Shown: positions 12,696 through 23,335 of the stretch, piece after piece
Position numbering within the stretch: the stretch's first letter is position 1
How the letters are laid out: the number at the start of each line of letters is the position of its first letter
The notes under the pieces: generated by a model
Databases searched by the model: none
Told to the model about the DNA's origin: nothing
What the model saw: the letters and a program-made list of their open reading frames with translations, nothing else
Assembly: GCA_036365515.1 (NCBI GenBank)
Contig: CM070877.1
Span: 3,233,001-3,297,000, forward strand
DNA length: 64,000 nucleotides
Direction: 5' to 3'
DNA from: Torymus aiolomorphi
Taxonomy: Eukaryota > Arthropoda > Insecta > Hymenoptera > Torymidae
Position numbers and translations under genes: made by a program

Positions 12696-14373
12696 CGCTT
12701 TATCTCCGGATCTACGCGGTCCATTATAACCGGACAGGGCTCATTTTTTTTTGTTTTTTATTCCAAATTCGGGAAGAAAATAATTTTTTATGATTCACTG
12801 ATTTGTTTTTGTTTTCTGTCGAAATTTTTGTTTTTCAAAAAATTTATTTTTGAATTTTTGTAATGATTGGATTTAAATTTTTGAGTCGGATATGTAGCAT
12901 TCGAAAGAGCATGAAAAAATCCATATTTAAAAAAAAAACCGCTGCCAATTCATTGGCCCGTAGCTTCCTCAACCGTAATTTGTTGATTCCTTTAATTAAT
13001 TTTTAATAACAAAATTTATAATTTTTTGAAAAATTTATTGCATAATTATAATTAAATTCATTTATGAATATTAAAAATTGTTAATTTTTAAATTTATTTA
13101 TTTATTATTTATTTATATCAAATTTATATAAATTTTGAGCTGATAAATAAAGTTATCATTTGAAATAGAAGTAAAATATTTATATTTTATAATAAAACAA
13201 ATAGCTATCACGGTCGTTTTGTTATTAACAAAAACGTGTTTTTTTTATATTTCATAATTCATATTTTTTAAGAAAAAAAAAATTTATAGCTATCATAGTT
13301 CTTTTGTTATTAACAAAAACGTGTTTTTTTAAAAAAGTTCATAACTCACAAATAAATTATAATAATGCAGAATATAATGCATTCATAATGCATAATTCAT
13401 AATTATAATAGATTATAATAGATATAATTTTTAAACATTTTAATTCATTTTGTTGGTTGGTTTTTCAAAAATTTAAAAAATAATGCCTACTCAATGACGT
13501 TTCCTCATTCCACACCTCCTAGCGGTAGATATCACTGCGCGTTTTTTAAAAATAAAATATAAATCTTTTTTAATTTAGAGATTAAATTAATCATAACATC
13601 ATTGGAGTTATGAGTTTTAAAAAAAAACACGTTTTTGTTTTTGATGATAACTAAAGAACCGTGATAGATAGAAAATTAATTTTTTTTAGAAAATATAGGT
13701 ATTTTAATTATCTTTCGAATGCCATCCACCCCATTTAGATACATAGAGCCGTTCTCGAGAAATTACGATTTTTAAAAAATGTCAAAAAATTTTTAACCTC
13801 AAATATCTCTGAAATTTATGGACCAATCATTTTGCCCAAAGAACTCGACCGAGAACTATAAAAAATCTACCTTTAAAAGGAATTTTGAAGCCATTAAGTC
13901 AATTTTACTCTTGTAATCGTTGGACATACAAAACTGATTTTTTTCATTTTTCAATTTTTTACTCAAAATCTAGCCTACAGAATGTATTCAAATTTTAACA
14001 GATTATAGCTATTTATATTCTGTATTATCATGATTTTTCTCAAAAAAATTGACCGTTAAGTTTAGGAGTTATAAGCTTTTAAAAAAAAAACACGTTTTTG
14101 TTAATAACAAAAGAACCGTGATAGCTAGAAACTTTTTTTTAGAAAATATAGGTACTTTAATTCTCTTTCGAACGCTACCCATCAGATTCGAATAACTCGA
14201 TCCTATCATTAAAAAAAATCAAAAAACAGTTTTGAGAAAATCGAAAATTTGAAAAAAAACAAAAACGCATCGCCCCAATCAAAAACGGATTTTTGACCCG
14301 CCATCACGCAAAAAAAAAAAAAAAAATGAGACCTGTCCGGTCAAAATCGACCGAGTAGAAGCTGAGATCCAGA

Positions 14374-14406
<33 letters not shown>

Positions 14407-14532
14407 CCATACAGACATTTTTCAAAAACCGTGTATTTTGATTCCTAACACCTCGGAACACAATTATAACATGTTTTTACAACAACTCAAAAATTTACTA
14501 TCACAAAGCTTCCTCTAGGAGGAAGCAAAATC
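12527..14532. repeat. inverted pair of GCTTCCTC-family repeats with internal (TG)n/(CA)n
   Basis: The left arm starts TTTTGCTTCCTCCTAGAGGA and the right arm ends with its complement. Each contains the perfect 8-bp-stem palindrome GCTTCCTCCTAGAGGAAGC, then TTTGTRATAGTAAA, GAGGTGTTAG, AAAATGTCTGTATGG, a TG run (12653-12693; CA at 14377-14405) and a CCGGACAGG motif. About 250-300 bp at each end are clearly homologous. The middle is AT-rich and holds further motifs of the same superfamily (TAGCTATCACGG near 13206 and 13289, TTTCTCGAGAA). No coding frame. Non-autonomous element of unknown class. Confidence 0.7.
12939..12992 (+). repeat. conserved 50-bp motif CCGCTGCCAATTCATTGGC...GTAGCTTCCTCAA
   Basis: Nearly identical copies occur at 58795-58850 (same strand) and 47376-47416 (opposite strand). 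It ends with the same GCTTCCTC word as the neighbouring repeat family. CCAATTCATTGG is itself palindromic. Probably a terminus or internal block of one dispersed element. Confidence 0.65.
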
Positions 14533-15680
14533 TCTAGCTATCACGGTTCTTTTGTTTTTAACAAATACGGTTTATTTTTAAAAAGGTTATAACTCCCAAA
14601 CTAAACGGTCAATTTTTTCGAGAAAAATCATTATAATGCAGAATATAAATAACTATAATCTGTAAAAATTTGAATCGATTCTTTTGGTTAGTTTTTGAGA
14701 AAAAAATTGGAAAATGAAAAAAATTGTAGACGTAGATTTCGGATAGTTCTCGGTCGAGTTCGTTGGGCAAAATGATTGGTCCATAAATTTCAGAGATATT
14801 TGAGGTTAAAATTTTTTTAACCATTTTTTCAAATCGTAATTTCTCGAGAACGGCTCTATGTATCTGACAATGAGTCGGATGGGAAACATTCGAATGAGAA
14901 TTAAAATACCTATATTTTCCAAAAACAATAATTTTTCTAGCTATCACGGGTTCTTTTGTTATTAACAAAAATCTAAACATTGAAAAATGAAAAAAATGAG
15001 TTTTGTATGTCCAACGATTACTGGAGTAAAATTTACTTAATTGCTTCAAAATTCCTTATAGAGGTAGATTTTTAATAGTTTTCGGCTGAGTTCTTTGCGC
15101 AAAATGATTGGTCCATAAATTTCAGAGATATTTGAGGTTAAGATTTTTTAAATTTTTTTCCAAATCGTAATTTCTCGAGAACGGCTTGATGAATCAGCTA
15201 TAGATTTATAGACAATTTTGTGTATGATATAGATATTATGTATGTGAATTTTTATCAAGATCGTACGATTACTTTTTGAGATATTTGATATTCAAAATTT
15301 TCGTATTTTACAAAGTTATTTTGGTTGTTGCATAGTAACTAGAGAAATTGTTATAATTTCTTTGAAATTTGGTGGTGATGTAGAGTATGTATGTTATGTA
15401 TTATATATGTTCTTAAGGTAAAAAAATTCGTTTATGAATTTCAGAGATATTTGAAGTTAAAGCTATTTTAGCACTCTTTTCAAATCGTATTTTTTCGTGA
15501 ACGGCTGTATATATACTTGAAAATGGAAATGACGCGTGCTCGCGTGCGTGTTGTTTACTTGCTTTTATTTTTTATTAAAGTTAATTTACAGCGCGCTTTT
15601 TTCACGCAGTTGGCACAATATGAATACAAATAATTAAATACTAATAAAAAAACCTTTATTCATGAGGAAGCAAAAACTCT
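14533..15680. repeat. further repeats of the GCTTCCTC superfamily
   Basis: Contains copies of CTATCACGGTTCTTTTGTT (near 14540 and 14940; opposite strand near 13650 and 14110), blocks around TTTCAGAGATATTTGAGGTTA at 14790 and 15120, and TTTCTCGAGAACGGCT. It closes with ATGAGGAAGCAAAA at 15661-15674, a terminus in the opposite orientation. No gene: the 146-codon minus frame at 14609-15049 crosses these repeats and is not conserved between copies. Confidence 0.55.
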
Positions 15681-16042
15681 GCAAAACAAACTATTGAAAT
15701 CACATTGTTATGTATCTTTGATCATATGAGCTGTCAGCTGTGCAACTGTGTTTACACTGATATTAGCAGACAAGTTATATATAGGCACAAAAGGGCGTAT
15801 TCATATAGTAAATTACTGTCACAAGACGATTCGAATACCACAATATGGCTTATTTTTTTTATTTTTATAATAAATTCCGTATGTAAATTTAATTATTTTG
15901 TTATCCTTATACTAATATGGCTTAAATAATGTTTTATAACACATTTAGTAAACGTTTTCTTATTAGAAGCGTAAAAGCATAAAAAAAGGCAAAATAAAAA
16001 AGAAAATCAATTTTTTCGTCATTCCCAAGCAGAAATGATCTT

Positions 16043-16775
16043 CTATAATAAAAGTTCAAAAAAGTTTATAACTGATATTAGCAGATTATAAAGTCAGGAT
16101 TTGAGACTTTTATAAAAGTTTAAAACTGTTATAAATAGTTATAAATATAGTTATTTACTTTTATGAGTTTTTTGGATCGCCGTAAAAATTTGAATCTTTG
16201 ATCAGTAAAAAAAGTTAGTACTAATAATAACTTTTACGAATGTTTACTAATTTGTACTAATTGAAATTTATAATTATTTGTATTTGGAATATGGCATGGT
16301 GTGGTTTGTGCACATAAGAATTATGCACATATTTATTGTGCACACTTTAGCATTGGAGTATACACATAGATATAGATATACACCAATGCTAAAGTGTGCA
16401 CAATAAATATGTGCATAATTCTTATGTGCACAAACCACACCATGCCTGGAATATCCATATTCATAAAATTTCTTTCTTACAAAAAGTGAATAATTAATAA
16501 AATTTTGAAACTATTAATAACTATTATTATTAAATAAAAAAACTTTATAACAAATAATAACTTTTTATAGATTGATTTTATGGTTATGCGCCGCCGCCCA
16601 AAAAAATAAATCAAAGTTTATTACTGTTATAAACTTTTTTAGCTGTTCATAACAGAAAAAACTGTTTATAAATTTTATAAACTGTTACTATAGTCTCAAA
16701 TCCTACCTTTATAAACAGTTATTAACAGTTATAAACTTTTTTAAAATTTATAAAAAATTATATATTCTTATTAAT
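16043..16775. repeat. inverted-repeat element carrying a nested MITE
   Basis: AAAAAAGTTTATAACTG, AGGATTTGAGACT and ACTGTTATAAA in 16055-16140 recur as complements in 16620-16745. These are diverged arms of about 130-150 bp around a central region in which the 16293-16446 element is inserted. No coding capacity. Confidence 0.6.
16293..16446. mobile_element. 154-bp palindromic MITE with 8-bp target duplication
   Basis: Almost perfect inverted repeat of about 65-bp arms (GGCATGGTGTGGTTTGTGCA to AGCATTGG) around a short loop AGTATACACATAGATATAGA. TGGAATAT lies directly outside both ends (16285-16292, 16447-16454), an 8-bp target duplication as made by hAT-type transposases. The arms are nearly identical, so the insertion looks young. 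The hAT assignment rests on duplication length only. Confidence 0.88.
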
Positions 16776-17149
16776 CATTATTTACTAAGTTTTATTTCCG
16801 CCTAGGTTTTAAAGATAGTAAGCTCCTTCAGCCATATCATCTTAAATTTTTGTTAATGTTCGATCCAAACTAGTTTGTTTCGATTCAGAATAACATATAT
16901 AATTGAAAAATTCAATAAAAAAAATTTGGTTTTAAAACATTTTTAGGTGTAAGACCGCCTTAAAACGAAAATATAGATAATGCTTTAAAACAAGGTTCAG
17001 AGTATATTTTAATGTCATTTTTATACTTTCAAATACGCCCCTTTGGGTTTCGACTATGCTTAATTATTTAATCATGTAATATTGGATGCATACCACTACA
17101 TTTAATGAATTTTACCATGATATTTTGGAATATACTCGAATGAAAAAAA

Positions 17150-17600
17150 GAAATGTACGAAAATGTAGAAAACCGTAAGAAATTGTACAAAACTGTAAGA
17201 AACTGTATAGAACCGTATAAAACCATTGGTTTTTGGACATTTTATGCGAAACCATTTATACAGTTATATACATTTTTATACATCTTTACACATTTACATG
17301 CATTTAAAAAATTAAAAGTTCTTTTCCAGAAAAATTTCTTATATATGTACAAATTTTAATGAAATGTAAGAAAACGTATAAATGTAAGAATATGTAGTAT
17401 TTTACATTTTTATACATTTTCTAACCTATCTTATATTTTTTTATATTTTCTTACCTTTCCTTACGTTTTTTAACAATTTGTTTTTGCAGCCTAATTTGGA
17501 AAAATTAGTCATATTTGTAAGCAAACGTATAAAAATGTAAGAAAATGTAATAAAGTGTATAAAGCCGTATAAAACGTGTATAAAACGTTTCTTTCCGCTC
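17150..17600. repeat. quasi-palindromic repeat rich in GTATAAAACCGTA words
   Basis: The left part repeats words such as AAAACCGTA, AACTGTAAG and AACCGTATAA; the right part repeats their complements (TTTTATACATTTT, CTTACGTTTT). The phrase TTGGTTTTTGGACAT near 17225 recurs in a related copy at 32441-32730. A 68-codon frame here is not a gene. Confidence 0.55.
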
Positions 17601-17680
17601 CTCCAACAAAATGTTCTCTCTCTGGCCCTATAAACAGTGCGTCGATACTTTACTGTAACGTAAAGTACTAATTATGTACA

Positions 17681-19940
17681 CGTGCAACAATAAGCAAGAC
17701 AATTACTTAAACAATTTTAAACACAAGTAGGCGGGGGATACGAGGTCCACGAATATTAGGGAATAACGTAGATGTGCAACAGTCAGCAAGACCATTCTTT
17801 AAAACATTTTTAAACCTAAGTAGGTGGGGGATATAAGATCCACGCATATAAGGAAGTCATGTAAAAATGCAAAAAGCAAAACTATTATTTAAATAATTTT
17901 TAAACCCAAGTAGGCGGGGGATACGAGGTCCACGCATATTAGGAAATTTCTAAGATGTGCAACAATAAGCAAACCATTATTTAAACAATTTATAAACCAA
18001 AATAGCCCAGAGACTCGTGGTCCACGCATATAAGGGAGTCATGCAGACATAACAAAATAAGCAAAACAATTATTTAAATAATTTTTAAACACAAGTAACC
18101 GACGGACGCGAGGTCCACGCATATTAGGGAATTACGTAGACGTGCAACAATAACCAAGACAATTGTTTAAACCACTTTTAAACTCAAGTAGGTGGGGGAT
18201 ATAATATCCACGCATATAAGGAAGATATGTAGACATAAAAAAAGCAAAACGATTATTTAAATAATTTTTAAACCCAAGTAGTCGGGGGACGCGTTGTCTA
18301 GGCATATTAGGAAATTGCGAAGATGTGCAACAATAAGCAACATAATTATTTAAATAATTTTTACACCAAAGTAGCTCAGGGACGCGTGGTCCACGCATAT
18401 AAGGGAGTCATGTAGGCATAACAAAATAAGCAAAACTATTATTTAAATAATTTTTAAACACAAGTAGCCGGGGGACGCGAGGCCAACACATATTAGGGAA
18501 TTACATAGACGTGTAACAATAAGCAAGACAATTATTTAAACCATTTTTAAACCCAAGTAGGTGGAGGATATAAGGTCCACGCATATAAGGGAGTCATGTA
18601 GACATCAAAAGAAAGGGAAACGATTATTTAAATAATTTTTAATCGAAGTAGGTGGGGGATACGAGGTCCATGAATATTAGGGAATCACGTACATGGGCAA
18701 CAATAAGGAAGACCATTATTTAAACAATTTTTAAACCCAAGTTGGTGGGGGATATAAGGGAGTCATGTAGACATCAAAAGAAAGCAAAACGATTATTTAA
18801 ATAATTTTTCAACACAAGTAGGCGAGGGATACGAGGTTCTCGCATATTAGGAAATTGGAAAGATGTATTTAAATAATTGTAAACCATTATTTAAACAATT
18901 TATAAATCAAAGTAGTCCATGGACGCGTGGTCCAGGCATATAAGAGAGTCATGTAGGCATAACAAAATAAGCAAAACGATTATTTAAATAATTTTTAAAC
19001 ACAAGTAGCCGGGGGACTCGAGGTCCACGCATATTAGGGAACTACTTAGACGTGCAACAATAAGCAAGACAATTATTTAAATCATTTTTAAACCCAATTA
19101 GGTAGGGGATATAAGATCACGCATATAAGATAGTCATGTAGACATGAAAAAAAGCAAAACGATTATTTAAATAATTTTTAAACTCAAGTAGACAAGGGGA
19201 CGCGAGGTCAACGCATATTAGAGAATTATGAAGAAGTGCAACAATAAGCAAGACAATTATTTAAATAATTTTTAAATCCAAGTAGGCGGGGGATACGAGG
19301 TCCACGCATTTTCGTAAATTACGAAGATGTGCAACAATAAGCAAACCATTATTTAAACAATTTATAAACCAAAGCAGCCCAGGGGCGCCTGGTCCACGCA
19401 TATAAGGGAGTCATGTGAAAATAACAAAAGAAAACAAAACGATTGTTTAAATAATTTTTATACCCAAGTAGACAAGGGGACGCGAGGTCAACGCATATTA
19501 GGAAATCACGTAGATGTGCAACAGTAAACAAGACCATTATTTAAATCATTTTTAAAAGAAATTAGGTGGGGGATATATGGTCGACACACATAAGGAATTC
19601 ATGTAGAAATGAAAAAAAGCAAAATGATTATTTAAATCATTTTTAAACCCAAGTAGACAAGGGGATGCGAGGTCCACCCATACTAGGGAATTACGTAGAC
19701 GTGCAACAATAAGCGAAACTATTATTTAAATTATTTTTAAATCCATGTAGCCGGGGGACGCGAGGTCAACGCATATTAGGGAATTAGGAAGAAATGCAAC
19801 AATAAGCAAACCAATTATTTAAATAATTTTTAAACCAAACTTGACGAGGGACGCGAGGCCCACGCATATTAGGGAATTACGTAAACGTGCAACGATAAGC
19901 AAGACAATTATTTAGACAATTTTAAACCCAAGTAGGCGGG
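17681..19940. repeat. satellite array, about 92-bp monomers, about 24 copies
   Basis: Each monomer contains GCAACAATAAGCAAGAC or a variant, an AT-rich near-palindrome TTATTTAAATAATTTTTAAA, CCAAGTAGGCGGGGGA and GAGGTCCACGCATATTAGGG. Starts of the GGGGGA box at about 17731, 17824, 17914, 18005 and 18099 give a 90-94-bp period. Two monomer types tend to alternate: TACGAGGTCC...TATTAGGGAATTACG and TATAAGATCC...TATAAGGAAGTCATG. This suggests a higher-order unit of about 184 bp. Minus-strand frames in it are satellite translation, not genes. Confidence 0.93.
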
Positions 19941-20416
19941 TAATAACCCAACGGGATATTCGACCTGTTGAGCTTGTTTTTCAGATCTATTTAAGTATAT
20001 GACTGCACGCGCATAACCAGGAGGTATTTCTTACGAAAATCAAAGCTTTCAGGAAAAATCTGGGAATAACTATAGTAGCTTGTTTGTCCCAACAAACTCG
20101 ATTTTGAGGATTATTTAAGTGTACAACTGCACGCGCATAGCCGCGAGATGATTTATGCGCTAGGAAGGCCTGGGTACTTCCCGATTAGGTAGCCTTAGAT
20201 CCGCGATAAAAGCTTTAATTTTCGCAAAAGTTGTCCCCTGGGCATATAGGTGCAATTACACATTTGAATAGATCTCGAAAACGAACTTAGCGGGTCGAAA
20301 ACCCTCCTAATAGCCTCATATCCGCGATAAAAGTTTTAATTTGCGCAAAAATCGGCCCCTGAGCATTTAGGTGCAATTATACCTTTGAATAGACCTTGAA
20401 AACGAGCTTAGCAGGT
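19941..20416. repeat. about 121-bp tandem repeat with an orientation switch
   Basis: Units with ATCCGCGATAAAAG at 20199 and 20320 are 121 bp apart. The earlier part (19945-20160) contains the same unit in reverse orientation (its complement reads AAAGCTTTGATTTTCGTAAG and ATGCGCGTGCAGTC), so polarity flips near 20165. The array resumes at 21294 after an insertion. Confidence 0.75.
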
Positions 20417-21289
20417 TATAACGGACTTAAATTTTCGCGCGTGAAATGGTTCAGTTGTCGAACTGTATTTCGCGACCTAGCATTACCATGATGACTAGCA
20501 GATTTGAAGAACAGAAAATCTCAGAGGCTCGCAACCGAGCGCAAGTGTCGTAATCGAGCAGAGCATTGAGAGAGTTTGCGCTGTGAGCATGTCTCTCCAA
20601 ACTTAGTATTCGTGCACATATTCGAGCACCGACGACACCACGAGTGAGGCGAGCGAGTAATATCTTTCCGATTGGGTCTTGCAACAGGGCCATTCAAGCG
20701 GGTCGAACGGACGCGTTCGGTCAGCCCGGCAACGCCAACGACAAGTAGGCGCCAACGACACCCAAGGTTACGGAGAAGAGAACTGAGCATCAAAGTCGCG
20801 GCTTAGGAGACGAGGCGGCGACTGCTTTGGCGGTATCACCCGGCGAGGACTTGATGGTCCCACTGCCGAGTCGAGTCGATGCCATTGCCTCACTCACACA
20901 TTCCACGGTGGTGTCCCGGAGAATGGCTAAGTTTTAGTTAAAATATGCATAATAGTAGCGATCGAGAATGACGCGAGTTAGTGTTTAAGGAATTTTTGAC
21001 GCGAGCGAAATCGATCACTCTAAGCTCTGAAATAATTGACACATGTATAGATTTATCGCGACGTGTAATTGTCTATATAATGCGCATGATATTAGAAGTA
21101 AGAACGCGAGAATAACAGTAACCGTTCTCTTGTATTAATCCGGCGGCGTATTTCATGTAATATCCGTTATCAATAAACATAATATCGATAAATAAACTAA
21201 TTAAGCTGTCGTAATTTGGTGTTTTCTTATAAAAAAAATATTTTATACCAGACCCCGGCCGACCTGACAGGGTGAATCCGGTCATTTCA
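20417..21289. mobile_element. 873-bp insertion in the 121-bp repeat, class unresolved (possible solo LTR)
   Basis: The tandem repeat breaks after GCAGGT (20411-20416) and resumes at AGGTCAAAAAAC (21290). AGGT is therefore duplicated on both sides, consistent with a 4-bp target duplication. The insert is GC-rich in its first 500 bp, then carries TATA-like TCTATATAATG, and AATAAACATAATATCG near the right end. Such features would fit an LTR, but the ends are not clean TG...CA and no partner LTR is seen. The frames 20451-20693 and 20521-20793 have no recognisable domain. Confidence 0.5.
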
Positions 21290-21293
21290 AGGT

Positions 21294-21490
21294 CAAAAAA
21301 CTCCCTAGATAGACTCAGATCCGTGATAAAAGCTTTGATTTGCGCGAAGATCGTCTTCTGGGCATGCGCGTGCAGACCTACGCTGAAATAGATCTCAGAA
21401 ACGAGTTGAAAGGGTTAAAAAAAACCCTGAATACCCTCAGCATTACGCTAGAGACTGATTTTTACGGGAATCGTCTACTAAATGATATTA
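21294..21490. repeat. continuation of the 121-bp tandem repeat
   Basis: ATCCGTGATAAAAGCTTTGA at 21319 falls in register with the units before the insertion once the insert is removed. A degenerate unit follows. Confidence 0.7.
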
Positions 21491-21524
21491 GTACAGTCAG
21501 CTAAACAATTTAAAAGCTGACCGC

Positions 21525-21605
21525 GCAAGTTGGTACCTTCTTACGATCTCGCTCGAGTTGGTACCTTCTTACGTGCTCGCCCGACTTGGTACCTTGTTCC
21601 TGTCA
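21525..21605. repeat. 28-bp tandem repeat, three copies
   Basis: TTGGTACCTT recurs at 21530, 21558 and 21586, separated by CTTACGATCTCGCTCGAG-like spacers. Confidence 0.85.
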
Positions 21606-21656
21606 GCCGACGATATTAAGTCGGTTAAAAAAATAAAGAAAAATATGGAAAAATCG

Positions 21657-21768
21657 AATAGTATATTACGATACGTGGGCCGGAAATTGGATTTCCGGGC
21701 CGTGCGTGGTATGCGTCATAACGCACGACCAGGGCATCCAATTTCCGGTCCAAGTATTGTATACTATT
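21657..21768. other. 112-bp hairpin
   Basis: AATAGTATATTACGATACG and GGCCGGAAATTGGAT pair with ATCCAATTTCCGGTCC and GTATTGTATACTATT. An inner stem GTGCGT/ACGCAC encloses the loop. It lies just after a copy of the ATATTAAGTCGG repeat. Confidence 0.75.
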
Positions 21769-22096
21769 TTTCTTACTCCCCGGCCGAAAGTACGTTCTGT
21801 AATTGTTAAATAATTGATAAAATTGCGTTGTCGTCTGCTAGCTGTGTTTGAGTGTTAGTTTTTCTTTCGGCCCGCTCGATAGTAGTGCCTCTGTCGGCCG
21901 CTTTGGGTAGCTCGGTCGATATTACCGACTGTTTTTTCTTTCGGCCCGGCGTAGAGAGCTGGTTTTTTGAGCATCTGCTACTTTCGCTATTGTACAGATG
22001 GTCTGATGCCCGCCCGACATTTGCAAGACCGAGGCGAAGCCGAGGTTTTGCTGGTCGGGGCGGGCATCAGAAACACATTCATTAAAAAAAGACAAC

Positions 22097-22740
22097 ACCA
22101 CTTTTTATTTCAATTAACGGGGTGCCATAGTCCTACCATTACCGACCGAGCAATTGGCACAGTTTCAAGCTTATTAAAAATGAAATACATAAAATCACAA
22201 AAAATCAAGAGAACACTTCGCTGCAGTTTTGAACGATCTATCACCCAGTACAAGTTTGAAGTCGAAATATAAAGTGGTTTTTGCAAAAACTTTGAACAAA
22301 ACAAAATTCGGTTTCTTTCAAAGTTTTTGCAAAAACCACTTTATATTTCGACTTCAAACTTGTACTGAGCGATAGATCGTTCAAAACTGCAGCGAAGTGT
22401 TCTCTTGATTTTTTGTGATTTTATGTATTTCATTTTTAATAAGCTTGAAACTGTGCCAATTGCTCGGTCGGTAATGATACGACTATGGCACCCCTTAACT
22501 CTTTTTTCTCGTCACACGTGCACTTTCCTCTGTCTATTTCGTACGTGTCTAACCTTCACACCGCACAAACATATTTTTCTCGGACGCTCCCGTCCATACG
22601 TTTAAAAAACAATAACCACGATCAAACAAAACCACTTTTTATTTCAACTAACTTTTTTCTCGTCACCCGTGCACTTTCCTCTGTTTATTTCGTACGTGTC
22701 TAACCTTCACACCGCACAAACATCTTTTCTCGGGCATGCG
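22097..22740. repeat. direct duplication ACCACTTTTTATTTCAA...CACCGCACAAACAT, one copy split by a MITE
   Basis: The intact copy runs from 22631 to about 22735. The other copy is 22097-22118 plus 22495-22582, with the element 22119-22494 inserted inside it. Both copies share TTTTCTCGTCAC, TGCACTTTCCTCTGT and TTTCGTACGTGTCTAACC. Confidence 0.85.
22119..22494. mobile_element. 376-bp foldback MITE with 5-bp TTAAC target duplication
   Basis: Arms of about 175 bp, nearly perfect: GGGGTGCCATAGTC at the left end and GACTATGGCACCCC at the right, with matching interiors such as AGTTTTTGCAAAAACCAC on both sides of a short loop near 22310. TTAAC stands on both sides (22114-22118, 22495-22499). The neighbouring duplicate has the uninterrupted site CAACTAACTTTTTTCTCG at 22646-22663, which shows the empty target. 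No protein-coding capacity; open frames across it are palindrome artefacts. Confidence 0.92.
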
Positions 22741-22849
22741 CGCGGGCGCTGAAGCGCCGCGGGTCAGGAAATTTCGGCAGCCAATCAGAGCGCGTGGTTG
22801 GTCTAAAATAGGATGCGAAAGTACGTACTTTCGGGTGGGCGAGTAAGAA

Positions 22850-23335
22850 AAATAATTTTTTTCGTCGCTGGGTTTGGATATCGAGCGTAAGTAGGCCCAT
22901 TTTCTGAAAGGCCTTAAAATCCCCTATCGATCCGTATTTTTTTCGGCCCAATCGGATAATATTAAGTCGGTTAAACTAAAATAAAGAAAAATATCGAAAA
23001 ATCGAAATTAATTCTTTTCGTCGCTGAATTTGGATATCGTTTGGAAGTGGACCCATTTTCTGAAAGGTCTTGACATTTTCTATCTACCAATATTTTTGTT
23101 GGCCCGATCAGATAATATTAAGTCGGTTAAAAAAAATAAACAAAAATATGGAAAAATCGAAAATATTTTTTACGGCGTTGTGTTTGTATCCGTTAGAAGT
23201 AGTCATATTTTCTTAAAAGTTTTGAAATTACCTATCAATCCATATTTTTGTCCGCCAAAACGGATAATATTAAGTCGGTAAAAAAAATAAATAAAAATAT
23301 GGAAAAATCGTAAATAATTTTTTTCATCGCTTATA
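22850..23335. repeat. about 150-bp tandem repeat (GATAATATTAAGTCGG family), three units or slightly more
   Basis: Each unit contains TTTTCGTCGCTG, TTGGATATCG, CCATTTTCTGAAAGG, CGGATAATATTAAGTCGG and AAAATATGGAAAAATCG. Single copies appear at 21605-21660, 49884-50060 and 52932-53107. Confidence 0.85.

Noticed and set aside
18132..19537. Minus frames of 88 and 62 codons with KNYLNN repeats
   Set aside because: They are the satellite monomer read in one phase; length follows the array, not a gene.
17681..19940. CRISPR-like pattern of repeats and spacers
   Set aside because: The whole 92-bp unit is repeated, with no unique spacers, and the context is eukaryotic satellite DNA.
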